A DNA stretch of 64,000 bases, taken from contig JABCZG010000019.1 in the NCBI GenBank assembly GCA_013289835.1, positions 1-64,000 of the forward strand. Direction: 5' to 3'. Below, one piece after another: positions 56,307 through 64,000 of this stretch. Position 1 is the stretch's first letter. Each line of letters opens with the position of its first letter. Source of the DNA: Acidobacteriota bacterium. Its GTDB lineage: Bacteria > Acidobacteriota > Terriglobia > Acidiferrales > UBA7541. Position numbers and translations under genes: made by a program. The notes under the pieces were generated by a model. The model saw only the letters and a program-made list of their open reading frames with translations, was not told the origin of the DNA and did not search any database.

Positions 56307-56789
56307 TTACTGGACGGTGTCGCCCGGGCCAAGATCGTGCGGATTAAGCGGCTTGCGCTTCGCAAAACCTTCATCCTGGCGATGATAAAAACGGATGCGG
56401 TCTTCGCCGAGCTTCCAGCAGAGATACACGTCCTGGTTATCAATGACCGCGGGAAAATCGAGGAGCCCGACGTCGAGATCCTTGATCAGGCAACCGGTTT
56501 CGAGAATGCGATCAAGCGCGGACTTCATCGTTTCCGCCAGCTGCGTGTGTTCCATGCGCAAGGTGGCCAGTTTTTCGTAAGGGACGAGCACGCCGCCCAT
56601 CATCATGATGCGCGCGGAGACGGCGGAAAGATCATTCTCCAGGCCCGCGAGTTTCTTGCGGCAGCCGATAGCCTCAACGAGAAAGGGCTCGAGTTCCTGC
56701 CGGGCGCGCTCCGCTTCGGTCAGCGTGAAGAGCCGCTGTGGGGGCTCCGGAGATTCGTCCTGCTCCTCTTCGTCGTCTTCGTCTGCCAT
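56307..56789 (-). CDS. DUF2203 family protein
   Basis: A 160-aa protein. Past an acidic N-terminus (DEDDEEEQDESPE) the RLFTLTEAERARQELEPFL helix, the ENDLSAV coiled region and the LLDFPAVIDNQDVYLCWKLGEDRIRFYH strand set match DUF2203. Function unknown. It is 62 bp upstream of the DUF255 gene on the same strand, so co-transcription is likely. Confidence 0.88.
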   Translation of the reverse strand: MADEDDEEEQDESPEPPQRLFTLTEAERARQELEPFLVEAIGCRKKLAGLENDLSAVSARIMMMGGVLVPYEKLATLRMEHTQLAETMKSALDRILETGCLIKDLDVGLLDFPAVIDNQDVYLCWKLGEDRIRFYHRQDEGFAKRKPLNPHDLGPGDTVQ

Positions 56790-56923
56790 AGCAATCCGTT
56801 TCAGCGCGGTCCACGCGCTGCATAAAGAAACAGGCTCAAGCCTGCTCTATTCGATGCTAGCGCAAAGTTTGGGTGCGGTCGATGGCAAGATTCCGCGCAC
56901 CCGCCTTTTGGTGAGATTCGCGT

Positions 56924-57910
56924 TTAGCCGCCGATAAATACCATGGTGCGGGAGGGTTGCACGAAACCGGGCTCGTTGATGCGGTGGCCCTCTTCTTTTT
57001 CCATGACCACCGAGCAGATGTAGGTGGACAAATCCTCGTCGGACGCGCCTTCGCGCAGCAACGAGCGAAGATCATGGTCGTCCTTGCTGAACAGGCAAGT
57101 GCGCAGCTTGCCGTCGGCGGTGAGCCGGATGCGCGAGCAGTGGCCACAGAATGGCTGCGTCACCGGAGCGATGAGGCCGATCTCGCCGGGCGCGCCATCG
57201 GCAAAACGATACTTGCGGGCGGTCTCGCTGCGCTCGTGCGGAATCTGCGTGAGCGGCCAGCGCGCCTGAATGCGCTGGTGAATCTCCGCAGCGGGAACCA
57301 CCAGGCCGCGCGTCCAGTGGCGGTCGGCATCCAGTGGCATGAACTCGATGAAGCGCATAATCACACCGCTCGCGCGCGCGTACGAGGCAAAAGCTTCCAC
57401 CTCATCATCATTGATGCCGCGCACCAGCACGGCGTTTACTTTCGCGGGGGCCAGGCGCGATTTTTGCGCGGCGTCAATACTGTGCATGACGGTGGAGAAA
57501 GACTTGGTGCGTGTGATGCGTTCGAATTTGCCGGCGTCGAGCGAATCCAAGCTGATGTTGATGCGCCGCAGGCCGGCGGCGATCAGCCGGTCGCAGCGTT
57601 CCGCAAGTAATTGGCCATTAGTGGTCATCGAAAGGTCTTCGACGCCGAGGGCGTGGAGACGCGCGATGTAGTCCTCGACACCGTCGCGCACGAGCGGCTC
57701 GCCACCGGTGATGCGAATCTTGCGAATGCCGAGGCTCATAAAGACTCTGGCAAGCCGGTCGAGCTCCGGCCATGAAAGGATTTCGTCATGATCGCGGTAA
57801 TTCTCAGGATCGGCGGAGCGGCAGTAGACGCAGCGGAAGTTGCAGCGATCTGTGATGGAGATGCGCAGGTCGGTGATCTGCCGTCCGAATTTGTCGTGAA
57901 GGGTCGTCAT
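56924..57910 (-). CDS. moaA: GTP 3',8-cyclase
   Basis: MoaA starts molybdenum cofactor synthesis, turning GTP into 3',8-cyclo-GTP with two 4Fe-4S clusters. The radical-SAM motif is CNFRCVYC (C23, C27, C30), the GGEP motif is present, and the second cluster uses CGHC plus a third Cys in LRTCLF. From ATG 57910 it is 328 aa; TTG at 57919 is an alternative. The usual C-terminal double glycine is present (IGG). No other moa gene is nearby. Just upstream is a structured RNA with its own terminator, which could either be separate or control this gene. Confidence 0.95.
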   Translation of the reverse strand: MTTLHDKFGRQITDLRISITDRCNFRCVYCRSADPENYRDHDEILSWPELDRLARVFMSLGIRKIRITGGEPLVRDGVEDYIARLHALGVEDLSMTTNGQLLAERCDRLIAAGLRRINISLDSLDAGKFERITRTKSFSTVMHSIDAAQKSRLAPAKVNAVLVRGINDDEVEAFASYARASGVIMRFIEFMPLDADRHWTRGLVVPAAEIHQRIQARWPLTQIPHERSETARKYRFADGAPGEIGLIAPVTQPFCGHCSRIRLTADGKLRTCLFSKDDHDLRSLLREGASDEDLSTYICSVVMEKEEGHRINEPGFVQPSRTMVFIGG

Positions 57911-57963
57911 GTATCTCAAATCTTCGATGCACCTTCCGCCGCTCTCGGCGCAAGCACTTTGTA

Positions 57964-57999
57964 AAACAAAACCGCCCGATCCAGTGCTGGGAATCGGGC
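57964..57999 (-). terminator. Terminator of minus-strand RNA upstream of moaA
   Basis: On the minus strand CGCCCGAT and ATCGGGCG form an 8-bp stem, with CCAG-CA-CTGG pairing inside the loop, followed by GTTTTGTTTT. It lies about 50 bp before moaA. Confidence 0.85.
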
Positions 58000-58186
58000 G
58001 CTCACCGAAAAACTACACATTTTCGGTTAGATCGCTCCTTTCCAAGCACGCGCGAGCCTCGAAAAGCTCGCGACAAGCGGGAGGCCCAGGCGTTTCCACC
58101 CAGACCCTCAGTCCCGAAACCGCTCGGGACTTCGCCCCGGCAGCCGTGGGTTATCTCTCCAGTAGGCCGCAAGGGTCGGAGTTACG
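57964..58186 (-). ncRNA. Structured noncoding RNA, 6S-like or moaA leader
   Basis: No ORF fits here, but the minus strand holds a promoter, a long imperfect hairpin and a terminator. The folded part pairs GTTCG...AACTC, CGAC, GCGG and ACCCA on the left with TGGGT, CCGC, GTCG and GAG-CTT on the right, with internal loops between, and an AGTCCCGA/TCGGGACT apical stem. This long interrupted rod is the architecture of 6S RNA, which binds RNA polymerase. A second hairpin (ACCGAAAA/TTTTCGGT) and the terminator follow. Its position just before moaA leaves a molybdenum-cofactor-type riboswitch as the main alternative; I could not match that consensus. A tRNA or tmRNA was excluded by eye. Confidence 0.55.
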
Positions 58187-58192
58187 AACCAT

Positions 58193-58221
58193 AGTTTACG
58201 CCCTAGGCAAATAGGGCGCAA
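58193..58221 (-). promoter_or_regulatory. Promoter of the moaA-upstream RNA
   Basis: Minus strand: TTGCGC (58216-58221), a 17-bp spacer, TAAACT (58193-58198). Start near 58186. The spacer itself is a 7-bp hairpin (CGCCCTA-TTTGCC-TAGGGCG). Confidence 0.45.
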
Positions 58222-58287
58222 TCGGCGCTTCCCCGAAACCACGGACGAGGCTGCCGCGAGAGATTATGATAGAGTTTTGGCCACGCC

Positions 58288-59469
58288 ATGCGGATCTTCG
58301 TTTTGGGGGCCGGCGCGACCGGTTCCCTCCTCGCACAATTGCTGGAGCGGCAAGGACATACGGTCTGGTGCGGCGACCGCGACCCGGAGCGCGCGCGGCG
58401 CTTCCTGGGCAAGGGGAGCACGATCCCCCTCACGGAAGTAAATGCGCGTAACATGCGCGGAATTGTGAAGGCCGCCAAGGGCTGCCAGCTCGTCGTCAAC
58501 GCATCCGCATCCGTCTTCAATGAAATCGTGCTGCGCGCGGCGCTGCGGCTGAGGTCACATTATCTCGATCTGAGCTCCCACCTGACCCGTCATCCCTTCC
58601 GGGCGGAGCAGTTCCGCTACACGAAGAAATTTGAACAGAAGAATCGCGCGGCGCTGATCAACGCCGGCGTGGCCCCCGGCCTGACAAACCTGCTCGTGAA
58701 ACGCGCCGCCGAGCTGCTCGATGAGGTCCAAGCGGTGCACATCCGGCTTTATGAGAGCAGCGAAAGTGACGATCCCATTTCCCAGTGGTCGCCGGAAGTT
58801 TCTTTTGATGAAGCAGTGTCACACCCGCAAGTCTATCGCGATGGGAAATTTCGCCTGGGCAAGCGTTTCTCGGAAATCGAAAAGTTCCGCTTTGTTGACC
58901 CCATTGGCCCGGCGCGCGTGGTGCTCGCTGCTCAGGACGAAGTCGCCACGCTCCCGCACTTCATTCCGATGAAAGAATTGGACGTAAAAATTGGCGGAAA
59001 TGAAATCGACCGGCTCCGTCGCTGGCACAAACAGGGAAAACTTTCGAAGTCGCGCGGGATGGCCCGGCAACGCTTTCCACAAACGTCTTCTCCGCGCATG
59101 ATCGCCAAGCTGATTCGCCAGGGTATTCTCCAAAACGCGCGATTCGCAGCCGCCGTGCTGGTGCGCGGAGTGAAACGCGGCAAGAGAGAAGACCAACGCC
59201 TGCTGATCCGCAGCGATTGTACGTTTCCAACGCTGTACCAGATCCGGCAGCAAGGACGATTTACAACGCCGGTGGCTTATGCGACGGCGCACGTCGCCGC
59301 GCTCTTCATTAAGTTTTTCCCGCGGGACCTAGCCGGCGTGTTCGCGCCAGAAATGCTGCCCGCAGAAATGCGCCGCGCCATCCTCGCCGGAATCCGCAAC
59401 AACAGCATTCGCATCGCGCACAAGACCACCGCGCTGAAACACCGCGGCGAAGAAGACGAAGAGTTTTAG
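58288..59469 (+). CDS. Saccharopine-dehydrogenase-like NAD(P)-binding protein
   Basis: A 393-aa protein with an N-terminal Rossmann fold (IFVLGAGATGSLLAQLL, then DRDPERARRF) of the Sacchrp_dh_NADP group and a long C-terminal domain. LVVNASASVFNEIVLRAAL and YLDLSSHLTRHP match the family. True saccharopine dehydrogenases act in lysine metabolism, but paralogues with other roles (for example in trans-acting homospermidine or carboxynorspermidine synthesis) are common; this one is not resolved. A -10-like TATGAT at 58265 may drive it. It stands divergent from the RNA above and moaA. Confidence 0.85.
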   Translation: MRIFVLGAGATGSLLAQLLERQGHTVWCGDRDPERARRFLGKGSTIPLTEVNARNMRGIVKAAKGCQLVVNASASVFNEIVLRAALRLRSHYLDLSSHLTRHPFRAEQFRYTKKFEQKNRAALINAGVAPGLTNLLVKRAAELLDEVQAVHIRLYESSESDDPISQWSPEVSFDEAVSHPQVYRDGKFRLGKRFSEIEKFRFVDPIGPARVVLAAQDEVATLPHFIPMKELDVKIGGNEIDRLRRWHKQGKLSKSRGMARQRFPQTSSPRMIAKLIRQGILQNARFAAAVLVRGVKRGKREDQRLLIRSDCTFPTLYQIRQQGRFTTPVAYATAHVAALFIKFFPRDLAGVFAPEMLPAEMRRAILAGIRNNSIRIAHKTTALKHRGEEDEEF

Positions 59470-59532
59470 CCAGGCAGCCCAGCTTCGCAGGAAAACAAAG
59501 CGAGGCTGCCCGAACCCGACTCGTGCCGAGCT

Positions 59533-60276
59533 TCAGTCCGCTTGCGCGGGCTTTGCATTTCCGGAAAAGTGGACGGTAACCAAGAAGCCGTTCGTGCCGT
59601 CGTAGGAGAACTTGTGTCCGTCCCCTTCGAAGGCTTCGTGCTTGCTCTTCCACATACGGAAGCCGTCATTGGATTGCGCTCCCCAGTATTTCAAGTTGTG
59701 TATGACGACTTCGTGGTTGGAATTATCGCCCTTCACGCGCTCGAGGATGACTTCGCCTTTGCCGTCGTTCATCTTGGCGTGCGCCACGCCTGTTTTGGTG
59801 TCCACGTTCCATGAGAAGGCGGCGGTTTGTATCGCCTTTTTCTGCCAGGGAATCGGATAGAGCTGGCCGAGGATATCCGCAAGCGCGGCCTGCTGATCCT
59901 TGTTGACGCTGGGATCGAAGTTCACGACCAACCAGGAGTCCTTGCCGGTGCTCCAATCGCTGCCGAGGTCGTTGCCAAGCCACACTTTGGCGCCATCGAG
60001 CTTGGTGTCCTTGTAGTAGCCTTTGTCCACTTTGAGAACGAGGTTGGCGCGGCAAAAATGCTCTTCGGCGTGGTGTTCGCCCATGGCCATGTGTTTGGTG
60101 GCGTGATCGTTGAAGTAGCAGGGACAGAACATGTCGCAGCTGCAGGCCTCGATGTAGCTGGCGGTCATATCGAAATCGGGTTTGGAAGATTTCTCCTCCG
60201 CTGCGGAGCTGACATAGATAAGACCAGCGGCGAGCGCAAGGAGAGGAAATAAAATTAACCGGGAGATTAATCGCAT
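59533..60276 (-). CDS. Exported DUF1326 protein
   Basis: A 247-aa protein with an N-terminal signal-like segment (LILFPLLALAAGLIYVSSA) and the DUF1326 signature CSCDMFCPC (C45, C47, C51, C53), which looks metal-binding (copper is a guess). Further conserved His/Met/Asp runs follow (HATKHMAMGEHHAEEHFC). DUF1326 proteins occur in soil bacteria and have no proven function. A role in copper or redox chemistry outside the cytoplasmic membrane fits the ligands. Monocistronic; cstA and ybdD follow on the same strand further upstream. Confidence 0.88.
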   Translation of the reverse strand: MRLISRLILFPLLALAAGLIYVSSAAEEKSSKPDFDMTASYIEACSCDMFCPCYFNDHATKHMAMGEHHAEEHFCRANLVLKVDKGYYKDTKLDGAKVWLGNDLGSDWSTGKDSWLVVNFDPSVNKDQQAALADILGQLYPIPWQKKAIQTAAFSWNVDTKTGVAHAKMNDGKGEVILERVKGDNSNHEVVIHNLKYWGAQSNDGFRMWKSKHEAFEGDGHKFSYDGTNGFLVTVHFSGNAKPAQAD

Positions 60277-60376
60277 AGTTCCTCCGAAGAATTGTCGAAG
60301 TCGGGGGCCTGACCAGGGATTAGCGGGAGTCTACTCCCGAGGCCCCGAAGGCGACAACATTAATATTGGCAAACAC

Positions 60377-60577
60377 TCAGCAGCAGCGGTTGGGGCGTGA
60401 GTAACGCCGGTCGAGCTGTTCGACGTAGAACTCGGTGGCGGTGAGCGGAGGAGCTGCACTCTTCTGCACGCCGCGCGAACGAAGATAGCTTTCGTAGGCT
60501 GCATCGCCGCACCATTCGCGCAACCCACGCCAGAACCGGCGCAGGAAACGTGCGGTGATTTTTCTCGCATCGCGCAT
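60377..60577 (-). CDS. YbdD/YjiX family small protein
   Basis: A 66-aa protein starting with ATG 60577, overlapping the cstA stop by three bases (ATGA). It is rich in Arg and aromatic residues and matches the YbdD/YjiX family (RFWRGLREWCGDAAYESYL; TEFYVEQLDRRYSRP), which always pairs with CstA or its paralogue and is needed for full transport activity. Too short to be called by many gene finders. Confidence 0.88.
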   Translation of the reverse strand: MRDARKITARFLRRFWRGLREWCGDAAYESYLRSRGVQKSAAPPLTATEFYVEQLDRRYSRPNRCC

Positions 60578-62676
60578 CAATCGTCTCCTTGCGCTTCGCC
60601 ATGGGCTGCGCCGGAAAAGCCCTCCGCCCATTGCGTTGCGACATACGGCGATTCGTGGAGAACGGGTTCGCTGCGCCGGCTGAGAATCAAATACCACTGC
60701 ACCAGCGCTTCCACGAGCAGCACAAGAATCATCAATGCCAAAACGGCGGTAACGGCGGCATCGAGCCGTTGGTTGAAAATGAGACGCTGCGTCTCCACAA
60801 TTTTCCCGGCGGGAATCTTCCCAGCGGAAATCCGCGCAGCCATGGCGTTTGCAGCCGCCAGGAAGCCAAGCCGGGCACTCGGATCGAAAATCTTCTGGTA
60901 GCTCGCGGTCATGGTGATGATAACGAGCCACGCCATCGGCAGCACCGTCACCCAAATCCACTTCAGGTGTCCCATCTTCAGCAAAATGGTCGTCGCTACC
61001 ACGAGCGCGACTGCCGCGAGCAATTGATTCGAAATACCGAACAGTGGCCAAAGCGAGTTGATTCCACCGAGCGGATCAATCACGCCTTGATACAGAAAGT
61101 AGCCCCACAGGCCTACAATGACGGCGCTCGAGAGCAAAATGCCCGGCATCCACCCGCGCCGGCCGAAGGGTTTCCATACGCGGCTGCCGAGTTCCTGCAC
61201 CATGAAGCGTCCTACGCGCGTGCCGGCATCCAGCACCGTGAGAATGAACAGCGCTTCGAACATGATCGCGAAGTGGTACCAGATGCTCATCAGTCGCGCG
61301 CCACCAATGGTGTTCGAAAAAATCTGCGCCATGCCGACGGCCAGTGATGGAGCGCCGCCGGCGCGGTTCCAAAGCGTAATCTCGCCAACGGAATGCGCCA
61401 GATCGGTCATCGTTTGAGCTTGCAATGGAAAACCCCATCCACTAATCGTCGCAGCCGCCTCATCGGTCGTCGCGCCAACGACGCTCGGGGGACTATTGAT
61501 GGCGAAATAGACGCCCGGCGTCATAGCACAGGCCGCCACCATGGCCATCACGCCGACGAACGATTCGAGCAGCATCGCGCCGTAACCAATCAAACGCGCG
61601 TGGCCTTCCCGCAGAATCATCTTCGGCGTCGTCCCGGAAGAAATCAGCGAATGGAATCCGCTGATCGCGCCGCACGCGATGGTGATGAAACAGAATGGAA
61701 ATATTTTCCCCGCAAAGACCGGCCCGCTGCCGTCAATGAAGCGAGTAAGCGGTGGCATCAACACTTGCGGCCGCACGAACAGGATGCCCGCCGCAAGAGA
61801 AAAAATCGCGCCAGCCTTGATGAACGCGCTGAGATAGTCGCGCGGCGCCAGCAGCAGCCACACCGGCAGTGCGGAAGCCGCGAATCCATACAAAATAATG
61901 GCGAACGTAAGCGCAATCCCGCTCAGCGTAAAAACATGCGCCCAGGAAGGCGAGTCCGCTACCCACTGCCCCGCAACCACCGCAAACACCACCATGGCCA
62001 CGCCCATGATGGACGCTTCCAGTACGCGTCCCGGCCGCACGAAACGGAGATACACGCCCAGGAGGAGCGCGATCGGAATGGTCATCGCCAGCGTAAACGT
62101 TGCCCACGGCGAAGATTTGAGCGCATTCACCACCACCAGCGCCACGACCGCCAGCAGAATTACCATGATGGCCAGCACCGCGAGCTGCGCGATGAAGCCG
62201 CCGCGCTCACTCACCTCTTCCCGGGCCATCTGGCCAAGCGATTTCCCGTCGCGCCGGATCGAGCAGAACAGAATCACAAAATCCTGCACGCATCCCGCCA
62301 GCACTGCTCCGGCAATCAGCCAGAGTGTCCCCGGCAAGTATCCGAACTGCGCGGCGAGCGTCGGGCCGACGAGCGGCCCAGGCCCGGCGATGGCGGCAAA
62401 ATGATGGCCGAAGAGAACCCATTTGTTGGTGGGAACAAAATCGCGTCCGTCATCATGCTTTTCCGCTGGGGTTGCGCGCGTGTTGTCCAGCGCCAGCAGC
62501 TTCGCCGCGATAAACGCGGAATAAAAACGATAGGCAACGAGGTACGTGCAAACCGCAGCTGCGACAAACCAAATCGCATTCAGCCGTTCGCCGCGCGCAA
62601 GAGCGATTTTGCCGAATGCGCCGGCCCCGAGGAGCGCGAGGCTTGTCCACACAACGATTGACGCGAACCGTCTCAT
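60577..62676 (-). CDS. cstA: Carbon starvation protein A (peptide/pyruvate transporter)
   Basis: A 699-aa membrane protein with about 16-18 spans. The CstA family moves pyruvate or peptides under carbon limitation. The start is taken as ATG 62676 (MRRFASIVVWTSLALL). Family blocks include FVPTNKWVLFGHHFAAIAGPGPLVGPTLAAQFGYLPG and the YFLYQGVIDPLGGINSLWPLFGISNQLLAA region near the end. The open frame to 62754 is not needed. The small ybdD gene overlaps its end, the usual arrangement. Confidence 0.95.
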   Translation of the reverse strand: MRRFASIVVWTSLALLGAGAFGKIALARGERLNAIWFVAAAVCTYLVAYRFYSAFIAAKLLALDNTRATPAEKHDDGRDFVPTNKWVLFGHHFAAIAGPGPLVGPTLAAQFGYLPGTLWLIAGAVLAGCVQDFVILFCSIRRDGKSLGQMAREEVSERGGFIAQLAVLAIMVILLAVVALVVVNALKSSPWATFTLAMTIPIALLLGVYLRFVRPGRVLEASIMGVAMVVFAVVAGQWVADSPSWAHVFTLSGIALTFAIILYGFAASALPVWLLLAPRDYLSAFIKAGAIFSLAAGILFVRPQVLMPPLTRFIDGSGPVFAGKIFPFCFITIACGAISGFHSLISSGTTPKMILREGHARLIGYGAMLLESFVGVMAMVAACAMTPGVYFAINSPPSVVGATTDEAAATISGWGFPLQAQTMTDLAHSVGEITLWNRAGGAPSLAVGMAQIFSNTIGGARLMSIWYHFAIMFEALFILTVLDAGTRVGRFMVQELGSRVWKPFGRRGWMPGILLSSAVIVGLWGYFLYQGVIDPLGGINSLWPLFGISNQLLAAVALVVATTILLKMGHLKWIWVTVLPMAWLVIITMTASYQKIFDPSARLGFLAAANAMAARISAGKIPAGKIVETQRLIFNQRLDAAVTAVLALMILVLLVEALVQWYLILSRRSEPVLHESPYVATQWAEGFSGAAHGEAQGDD

Positions 62677-62867
62677 CTCGCTCACCCCGAAGGAAAAAGT
62701 TCGAAGCTCCGATAGCAACCGCGAAATCGTATGCGAGCGGGCGTTAACCGTCAATCGCGGCAGGACCCGCAGCCTCGCCGCCGGAATTGGCGAATCTCTT
62801 TGTGCTGCACCGAGACCCCGTTACAATGCTGGCGCAATCAAAACAATGAGCATGTCAGGAGCACCGG

Positions 62868-64000
62868 ATGCACTCCACGCCCGCCCGTTTGCTTGTAATC
62901 TTCGGTCTCATTGCCGTGCTCCTCGTTCCAACGCCGGGCGCCGCGCAGCAAAAAAATGAACAAGTGCACCCGAAAACGCTCGAGGAACTGCAGAAAGCGA
63001 TGAAGGACGTGCTCGACAAAGAGCATGTTCCGGGAGCGGGAGTTGCGCTCGTCGCGAATGGCGAGCTTCTCTGGTGCGGCGGAATCGGCCAAGCCGACCT
63101 GGCCGCGAAACGCAGCGTTACTTGCGAGACGGAATTTCGCGTTGGCTCCATCAGCAAAACATTTGTCACTCTCGCGCTTCTGAAACTTCAGGAAGATGGA
63201 AAAATCAATTTGTACGCCCGCTTGCAGGATGTTGCTCCCGAAATTCCTTTCCAAAACAAGTGGGAAACCACGCATCCCGTGCGCGTCGTGAATCTTCTGG
63301 AGCACACTGCCGGCTTCGACGACATGGAATTCTGCGAGGTCTACAATCTGCGCGATCGCTACGACTTTCCACTGCTCGATGTTTTCAAACGTTTCAGGGA
63401 ACCGCAGGTCACGCGCTGGCCGCCCGGAACGCGCATGTCTTATTCGAATCCTGGAAACGCCGTAGCCGGCTATCTGATCGAAAAAATAACGGGACAACCC
63501 TTCGATCGGTATATCCGCGAAACCTTTCTGCGCCCCATGGGAATGGAAAAGGCCGATTATCCCTTCACCGACGCGAACAAATCGCTGCTGGCAACCGGCT
63601 ATGAGGGCGATCCGCCAAAGTCTGCCGGATTTCCTTTCATCTACTTGCGCCCTGCGGGAGATTTGAAGGCTTCGCCCGGCGAATTGGTGAAGCTGGTGCA
63701 ATTTCTCCTTCGCCGCGGAAAAGCGGGAGACGCCCAATTATTGAAACCCGAATCCATCCTGCGTATGGAAACCCCGGAAACGACGCTGGCCGCAAGAAAC
63801 GGACTGCGGCTCGGTTACGGCTTGGCGAACTATTCCAGTGTGGACGGAGGAGTCGTTACGCACGGCCACAACGGCGGCATTGATGGTTTCCTCTCCAGCT
63901 ATCGCTACATGCCCGAACAAAACTGGGGCTACGTCATACTGCTCAACAGCACGAGTTCCGGCCGCGCGTTGACAGAAACCAACCGCCTGGCAATCGATTT
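62868..64000 (+). CDS. Serine hydrolase of the class C beta-lactamase family (3' end off window)
   Basis: A gene opening at ATG 62868 (AGGAG six bases upstream) and running off the window end, at least 377 codons. A signal peptide (FGLIAVLLVPTPGAA) precedes the family motifs: catalytic SISK in VGSISKTF, YSNPGN as the YxN element and HGHNGG in place of KTG. It is an exported DD-peptidase/esterase-type serine hydrolase; true beta-lactamase activity is not implied. A minus-strand open frame over the same DNA is a shadow. The stop codon is not included here. Confidence 0.88.
   Translation, partial: MHSTPARLLVIFGLIAVLLVPTPGAAQQKNEQVHPKTLEELQKAMKDVLDKEHVPGAGVALVANGELLWCGGIGQADLAAKRSVTCETEFRVGSISKTFVTLALLKLQEDGKINLYARLQDVAPEIPFQNKWETTHPVRVVNLLEHTAGFDDMEFCEVYNLRDRYDFPLLDVFKRFREPQVTRWPPGTRMSYSNPGNAVAGYLIEKITGQPFDRYIRETFLRPMGMEKADYPFTDANKSLLATGYEGDPPKSAGFPFIYLRPAGDLKASPGELVKLVQFLLRRGKAGDAQLLKPESILRMETPETTLAARNGLRLGYGLANYSSVDGGVVTHGHNGGIDGFLSSYRYMPEQNWGYVILLNSTSSGRALTETNRLAID

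Noticed and set aside
58170..58200. tRNA or tmRNA, suggested by GGTTCG-like sequence
   Set aside because: No cloverleaf, no CCA-type 3' end and no tmRNA tag or end sequences could be drawn.
61393..62661. Long + strand ORF opposite cstA
   Set aside because: Arg/His-rich antisense of a clear transporter gene.
62838..63737. Minus-strand ORF over the serine hydrolase
   Set aside because: The + strand has a signal peptide, a ribosome site and the SxxK, YxN and HxG motifs.

Overview
The window is 64 kb of GC-rich, densely coded bacterial chromosome with about 54 supported protein genes. No rRNA, tRNA, CRISPR array or prophage was seen. The gene mix fits a soil-type Acidobacteriota (Terriglobia) genome: a Cys/His-motif protein with a Pro-rich tail, a RAYT transposase with REP-like hairpins, tricorn-type S41 and duplicated M28 exported peptidases, a TIGR03118 protein, DUF255/DUF1326/DUF2203 proteins, and a zinc-ribbon kinase with a polytopic C-terminus. 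That assignment is an inference from family content, not from a marker-gene tree.

Layout. 1-5.4 kb: Cys/His protein, RAYT transposase among palindromic repeats, Rieske oxygenase, ankyrin membrane protein, prfA. 5.4-13.7 kb (+): prmC, dinB, a membrane PP2C phosphatase, a CCA/poly(A)-polymerase-type nucleotidyltransferase, lon and an unknown gene. 13.7-18.2 kb: membrane Ser/Thr kinase, YbjQ, GT2 glycosyltransferase. 18.2-28 kb: LuxR-type regulator, exported Fe/Mn superoxide dismutase, queG, an RsbV/RsbW-type pair, comM, a MarR-ClC channel pair, GNAT, AlkD, dtd. 28-38.3 kb (-): tandem M28 peptidase, mutM, tricorn-like S41 peptidase, cyclase, EVE protein, Rieske ferredoxin and a lone nuoB. 38.3-46.4 kb: SDR, collagen-like lipoprotein, adenosine deaminase, PP2C phosphatase, REC-GGDEF regulator, then thiC with a carrier-protein-like membrane gene and a methyltransferase. 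46.4-64 kb: exported unknown, recQ, vapBC-type pair, TIGR03118, metallophosphoesterase, DinB-fold protein, YyaL-type DUF255, DUF2203, moaA, a structured noncoding RNA, saccharopine-dehydrogenase-like protein, DUF1326, cstA-ybdD, and a serine hydrolase cut by the window end.

Themes. Signalling is rich: two PP2C/SpoIIE phosphatases, an anti-sigma kinase with its STAS antagonist, a membrane Ser/Thr kinase and a c-di-GMP synthase response regulator, which together suggest partner-switching control of a sigma factor not present here. DNA and RNA upkeep is well represented (dinB, mutM, recQ, AlkD, dtd, queG, prmC, CCA enzyme). Several intergenic gaps hold perfect hairpins of more than one sequence type, one of them bracketing the RAYT gene.

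The most notable non-gene signal is a minus-strand transcript between moaA and the saccharopine-dehydrogenase-like gene (about 57964-58186). It has a promoter with a 17-bp spacer, a long interrupted hairpin and a strong terminator, and looks like a 6S-type RNA or a moaA leader. No defence island or clearly new multi-gene system is evident. The best candidates for something undescribed are this RNA, the carrier-like thiC neighbour, and an orphan terminator beside vapBC.
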